Shown here: positions 60,849-64,000 of the stretch, piece by piece
Layout of the letters: each line of letters begins with the position of its first letter
How positions within the stretch are numbered: position 1 is the stretch's first letter
NCBI RefSeq assembly: GCF_012844365.1
Contig: NZ_CP051626.1
Location: 2,480,001 to 2,544,000 of the forward strand
From: Brevibacterium sp. 'Marine'
GTDB lineage: Bacteria > Actinomycetota > Actinomycetes > Actinomycetales > Brevibacteriaceae
Length of the DNA stretch: 64,000 nucleotides
Reading direction: 5' to 3'
Translations under genes and position numbers: made by a program
The notes under the pieces: model-generated
Told to the model about the DNA's origin: nothing
Database searches by the model: none
The model's input: the letters and a program-made list of their open reading frames with translations, nothing else

Positions 60849-62120
60849 ATGGGCACATCTCAGCAGAACGAATCCGTATTTACGTGGGCCGCCCCACCCC
60901 TGAAGTTCGGAAATGGCTCTCTCAACGAGCTCTACTCAGACATCAAGACATTCGGCGCACATTCATGCCTCATCATCACTGACACTCACGTCCGCGCCAC
61001 CGGCATACCCGATGACGTCGTCCAGCAGCTCGCAGACAAAGACATTTCGGCCGACATCTTCGACGAGGTCGGCATCGAACCGACCAACGAAAGCATCGAC
61101 TACGCAGTGCAGTGGGCGCGACAGAAGGACTGGGACTGTTACGTCGCCATCGGCGGTGGATCCGTGATCGACACAGCGAAAGCCGTCAATCTGCTCACAA
61201 CACACCCCGGCGAACTTCTCGACTACGTGACACCGCCCATCGGCGAAGGCACCGCTCCCTGGCTGCCGCTGAAACCCCTCATCGCCGTACCGACCACTGC
61301 AGGCACCGGCTCCGAATCAACGACGATCTGCGTCATCGACTTTCTGAACATGCACCTCAAAGCCGCGATCAGCCATGCCCGGCTACGCCCATCGATGGCG
61401 ATCGTCGATCCCCTGACCACAGTCTCCCTTCCCTCCCAGGTCACAGCGGCCAGCGGAATGGACGTCCTATCTCATGCGCTCGAAAGCTACACAAGCGTTG
61501 CCTTCGACGCGAAACCGGCCCCGAACGACCCCACGAAACGACCGGCTTTCTGCGGTTCGAACCCCATCAGCGACATCTGGTGCGAACAGGCGCTCAGACT
61601 CGTCGGACGCAACCTGCGCAAAGCCGTGATGAACGGCCGCGACATCAACGCGAGAAGCCAGATGGCCCTGGCCTCGGCATCCGCCGGAACCGGATTCGGA
61701 AACGCCGGCACTCATCTCCCCCACGCCAACGCCTACCCCATCGCCGGGGCCGTCGAGAACTATCAGGCCGAAGGGTATCCCGAGATGGTCATGGTCCCCC
61801 ACGGCCAAGCCGTCTCGGCAACCGCCCCCGCCGTCTTCCGCTGGACTTACCCGGCCGACCCCGACCGGCACCTTCGTGCCGCAGAGCTGCTGAGCGGTCA
61901 GACCTTCACACGCACTGATGGAGCAGAAGCTCTTGCCCACGTTCTCTCCGAACTCATGCGCGACATCGACATGCCGAGCGGACTGCGCACGTTCGGATAC
62001 ACAGAAGACAACATCGACGAACTCGTCGACGGCACGCTCAAACAGACTCGACAGATGGCCGTCGTGCCCCGTCCGGTCACTCGCGAAGCGCTGACAGGAA
62101 TCTTCCGGGAGTCACTATGA
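60849..62120 (+). CDS. Iron-type alcohol dehydrogenase, hydroxyacid-oxoacid transhydrogenase-like
   Basis: A group III iron-dependent dehydrogenase of 423 residues. AIGGGSVIDTAKAVNLL binds NAD, VPTTAGTGSESTT is conserved, and the metal-binding residues appear in ASGMDVLSHALESYTS and THLPHANAYPIAG plus VPHGQAVSATAPAV. The insertion of about 25 residues (DAKPAPNDPTKRPAFCGSNP) is typical of the hydroxyacid-oxoacid transhydrogenase branch, which oxidises 4-hydroxybutyrate using 2-oxoglutarate. AGGAG seven bases before 60849 sets the start. It overlaps the MFS gene by four bases. Confidence 0.82.
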   Translation: MGTSQQNESVFTWAAPPLKFGNGSLNELYSDIKTFGAHSCLIITDTHVRATGIPDDVVQQLADKDISADIFDEVGIEPTNESIDYAVQWARQKDWDCYVAIGGGSVIDTAKAVNLLTTHPGELLDYVTPPIGEGTAPWLPLKPLIAVPTTAGTGSESTTICVIDFLNMHLKAAISHARLRPSMAIVDPLTTVSLPSQVTAASGMDVLSHALESYTSVAFDAKPAPNDPTKRPAFCGSNPISDIWCEQALRLVGRNLRKAVMNGRDINARSQMALASASAGTGFGNAGTHLPHANAYPIAGAVENYQAEGYPEMVMVPHGQAVSATAPAVFRWTYPADPDRHLRAAELLSGQTFTRTDGAEALAHVLSELMRDIDMPSGLRTFGYTEDNIDELVDGTLKQTRQMAVVPRPVTREALTGIFRESL

Positions 62121-63487
62121 GTACAGGTCCCCGACCAACTGACGTCAATTCATTCACGAAGAAGGACATCCGCGTCGTCATGATGTCCTGCATCGTCGGA
62201 ACCACCGTCGAATGGTACGACTTCTTCCTCTACGGAATGGCCGCCGGGCTCGTCTTCAACAAACTCTACTTCCCCAACGACGATCCGCTCATCGGCACCA
62301 TTCTCGCCTTCGCCAGTTTCGCCGTCGGATTCGTCGCACGGCCCATCGGCGGACTGGTCTTCGGCCACATCGGCGATCGGGTCGGGCGGAAGAAGACTCT
62401 GGTGACCACCATGATGATCATGGGCATCGCCACCTTCCTCATCGGCGTCATTCCCACCCACGCAACGATCGGCTTCGCCGCTCCCCTGCTCCTCGTCACC
62501 TGTCGAATCGCCCAAGGCGTCGCCGTCGGAGGCGAGTGGGGCGGAGCTGTGCTGATGGCGGTCGAATACGCGTCGAAAGGCAAACGCGGCCTCTACGGCA
62601 GCTTCCCGCAGATCGGCCTCGCGGTCGGTCTGGTCCTCGGCACAGGTGTGTTCGCCCTTCTCGGAGCAGTGATGTCCGATGACTCATTCCTCAGCTGGGG
62701 ATGGCGAGTCGCCTTCATGCTCAGCGCCGTCCTCGTCGGCGTCGGACTCTTCATCCGGCTGAAAGTCATGGAGACACCCGCATTCGCCAAGCTCGAGAAG
62801 GCAGAAGCCCGCGCGGTGATTCCCGCCATGGAGTTGGCCAAAGACAGGCAGAGCCGGCGAAACATCCTGCTGGGAATGGGCGCACGGTGGGCCGAAGGCG
62901 TCGCCTTCAACCTCTGGGCGGTCTTCATCATCACCTACGCCACGACGAGCCTTGCCGTCAGACAAGGAACGATCCTGACGGCGGTGATGGTCGGTGCGGT
63001 CATCATGGTCGGGGTCATCCCGCTCATGGGCAGACTCTCCGATCGCTTCGACCGACGGCGCATGTACGCACTCGGTGTCATCGCACTGGGCGTCCTCACC
63101 TACCCGGCCCTCCTGCTCATCGGCACCGGCAACCCGGTGCTCATCTTCATCACCATCGGTGTCGTGCTCGGCGTCGTCTATCCGGTCGTCTATGCGCCGG
63201 AAGCCTCACTCTTCGCCGAACTGTTTCCCACCTGGATCCGCTACAGCGGAATCTCGGTCGTCTATCAGATCTCGGGCATCGTCGCCTCGGGGATGACACC
63301 GCTCATCCTCTCCTTCCTCCTCAGAGAAAGTGACGGCCACCTTGGCTCGATCATGGCCTACGTCCTTGCCGTCACCGTCATCAGTGCGGTCTCGGCCATA
63401 CTGATCCGACGCAGAGACATGTTCACCGACGATGGGGAAGATAACAGACACGTTGAGCGCAGCCCCCAGGAGACGGTCGGCCCCTGA
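62117..63487 (+). CDS. MFS transporter, metabolite:H+ symporter type
   Basis: A 12-helix permease of 456 residues. GTTVEWYDFFLYGMAAGLVF in helix 1, FGHIGDRVGRKKTLV between helices 2 and 3, and VGGEWGGAVLMAVEYASKG mark the MHS group (dicarboxylates, benzoates, shikimate, betaine). The ATG overlaps the dehydrogenase stop. It likely imports the hydroxyacid or related substrate oxidised by its partner. It resembles the permease at 18331-19710 in type but is a separate protein. Confidence 0.85.
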   Translation: MSTGPRPTDVNSFTKKDIRVVMMSCIVGTTVEWYDFFLYGMAAGLVFNKLYFPNDDPLIGTILAFASFAVGFVARPIGGLVFGHIGDRVGRKKTLVTTMMIMGIATFLIGVIPTHATIGFAAPLLLVTCRIAQGVAVGGEWGGAVLMAVEYASKGKRGLYGSFPQIGLAVGLVLGTGVFALLGAVMSDDSFLSWGWRVAFMLSAVLVGVGLFIRLKVMETPAFAKLEKAEARAVIPAMELAKDRQSRRNILLGMGARWAEGVAFNLWAVFIITYATTSLAVRQGTILTAVMVGAVIMVGVIPLMGRLSDRFDRRRMYALGVIALGVLTYPALLLIGTGNPVLIFITIGVVLGVVYPVVYAPEASLFAELFPTWIRYSGISVVYQISGIVASGMTPLILSFLLRESDGHLGSIMAYVLAVTVISAVSAILIRRRDMFTDDGEDNRHVERSPQETVGP

Positions 63488-63500
63488 TAGGCTCACGCGC

Positions 63501-64000
63501 ATGGTGAATGGGCATCCAGCAGGCACTCAGGCTGTCGGACGTGCGCTGAACATTCTCAAGCTCCTCGCCGACACCGAGGCGGATCTGCCCCTCTCCTCAA
63601 TCGCCGAGGAGCTGGGGCTGTCCTCCGGCACCGTGTATCGCATCGCGAGAGCGCTGCTGGCCGAAGGTCTCATCGCTCAGAACCCGTGGAACGACGCCTA
63701 CTACCTGGGCAGCGGTGCGGTGCTTCTCGGTCAAGCGGCGCAGCGAAGCTTCGGAATCGACAAGATGATCCCGTTCCTCGAACGGCTCAACGAGATGACT
63801 GAGGAGTCCATCAACCTCGCCATCCGCGACGGGGCCGAATCCGTTGTCATGACACGTGTCCAATCCACCCTTCCCCTGCGCTTCGTCCAACGCGTCGGTG
63901 CCCGCTTTCCTCTGTACGCCACCGCTTCGGGCAAGGTGATCCTTGCGTTCTCCGACAATGCAGGCGACTATCTGGACGCCCTGCCCGAGGCGCTCGAACC
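63501..64000 (+). CDS. IclR-family transcriptional regulator (partial, runs off the right edge)
   Basis: An open frame from the ATG at 63501, without a stop to the window end (166 residues seen). The N-terminal winged helix includes AVGRALNILKLLAD and SIAEELGLSSGTVYRIARAL (about 10-55). The effector domain begins near residue 80 and contains RFVQRVGARFPLYATASGK, the conserved ligand-pocket segment. It follows the MFS gene by 13 bases, so it is probably part of the operon and may regulate it. Confidence 0.88.
   Translation, partial: MVNGHPAGTQAVGRALNILKLLADTEADLPLSSIAEELGLSSGTVYRIARALLAEGLIAQNPWNDAYYLGSGAVLLGQAAQRSFGIDKMIPFLERLNEMTEESINLAIRDGAESVVMTRVQSTLPLRFVQRVGARFPLYATASGKVILAFSDNAGDYLDALPEALE

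Overview
The window is high-GC actinobacterial chromosome. The gene content and sequence style (an Arthrobacter-type choline oxidase, actinobacterial boxA-like elements in the rRNA operon, the argCJBDFR-H order, several apparently leaderless promoters) point to Micrococcales. Brevibacterium or a close relative is my best guess, but that is inference from gene style and not from a database match.

Layout. (1) 1-6000: the start of an Arg/Asp/Asn-rich protein, then a glycine-betaine module: betaine-aldehyde dehydrogenase and choline oxidase on the plus strand, facing a BCCT uptake carrier across a bidirectional terminator. (2) 6-16.5 kb: two small minus-strand genes, a complete rRNA operon on the minus strand (16S-23S-5S, no tRNA seen in the spacer) with its promoter and antitermination sites, a formate/nitrite-type channel, YccF and tyrS. 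(3) 16.6-21.8 kb: a HipBA-type toxin/antitoxin pair with a perfect palindromic operator, then an MBL-fold hydrolase/MFS pair divergent from a LysR regulator. (4) 21.9-30.5 kb: arginine biosynthesis argC-J-B-D-F-R and argH (argG is missing from the cluster), with a quinone oxidoreductase divergent from argC.

(5) 30.6-50.3 kb is a defence island inserted between ordinary metabolic genes. It starts with a tightly coupled three-gene cassette: an MmeI-like DNA methyltransferase, an SF2 helicase and a GIY-YIG nuclease. The methyltransferase is cut by a 1714-bp IS1380-family element with 15-bp inverted repeats and a 5-bp target duplication. Removing the element and one target copy rejoins the reading frame exactly, giving about 901 residues. 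After a 740-bp gene-poor stretch come a RecB/AddA-like helicase-nuclease and an AddB-like nuclease (minus strand). These are divergent from an EVE-domain McrB-type GTPase/AAA+ protein and an McrC-type nuclease (plus strand), followed by a small possible helix-hairpin-helix protein and a DUF6994-like protein. The AddAB-like/McrBC-like divergent block with its two small companions is the best candidate here for an incompletely described system.

(6) 50.3-55.3 kb: a galactonate catabolic operon (MFS transporter, dgoD, dgoA, dgoK) with a divergent IclR regulator. (7) 55.6-59.6 kb: a PucR regulator divergent from an MFS transporter and an agmatinase-family ureohydrolase. (8) 59.6-64 kb: a patatin-like protein, then a hydroxyacid-oxoacid-transhydrogenase-like iron alcohol dehydrogenase, an MHS-type MFS transporter and the start of another IclR regulator that runs off the window.

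Most of the window is coding. The larger gene-free stretches are 192-944 (tandem 15-bp repeats), the rRNA leader and spacers, 14861-15117, 38244-38983 and 55266-55587.
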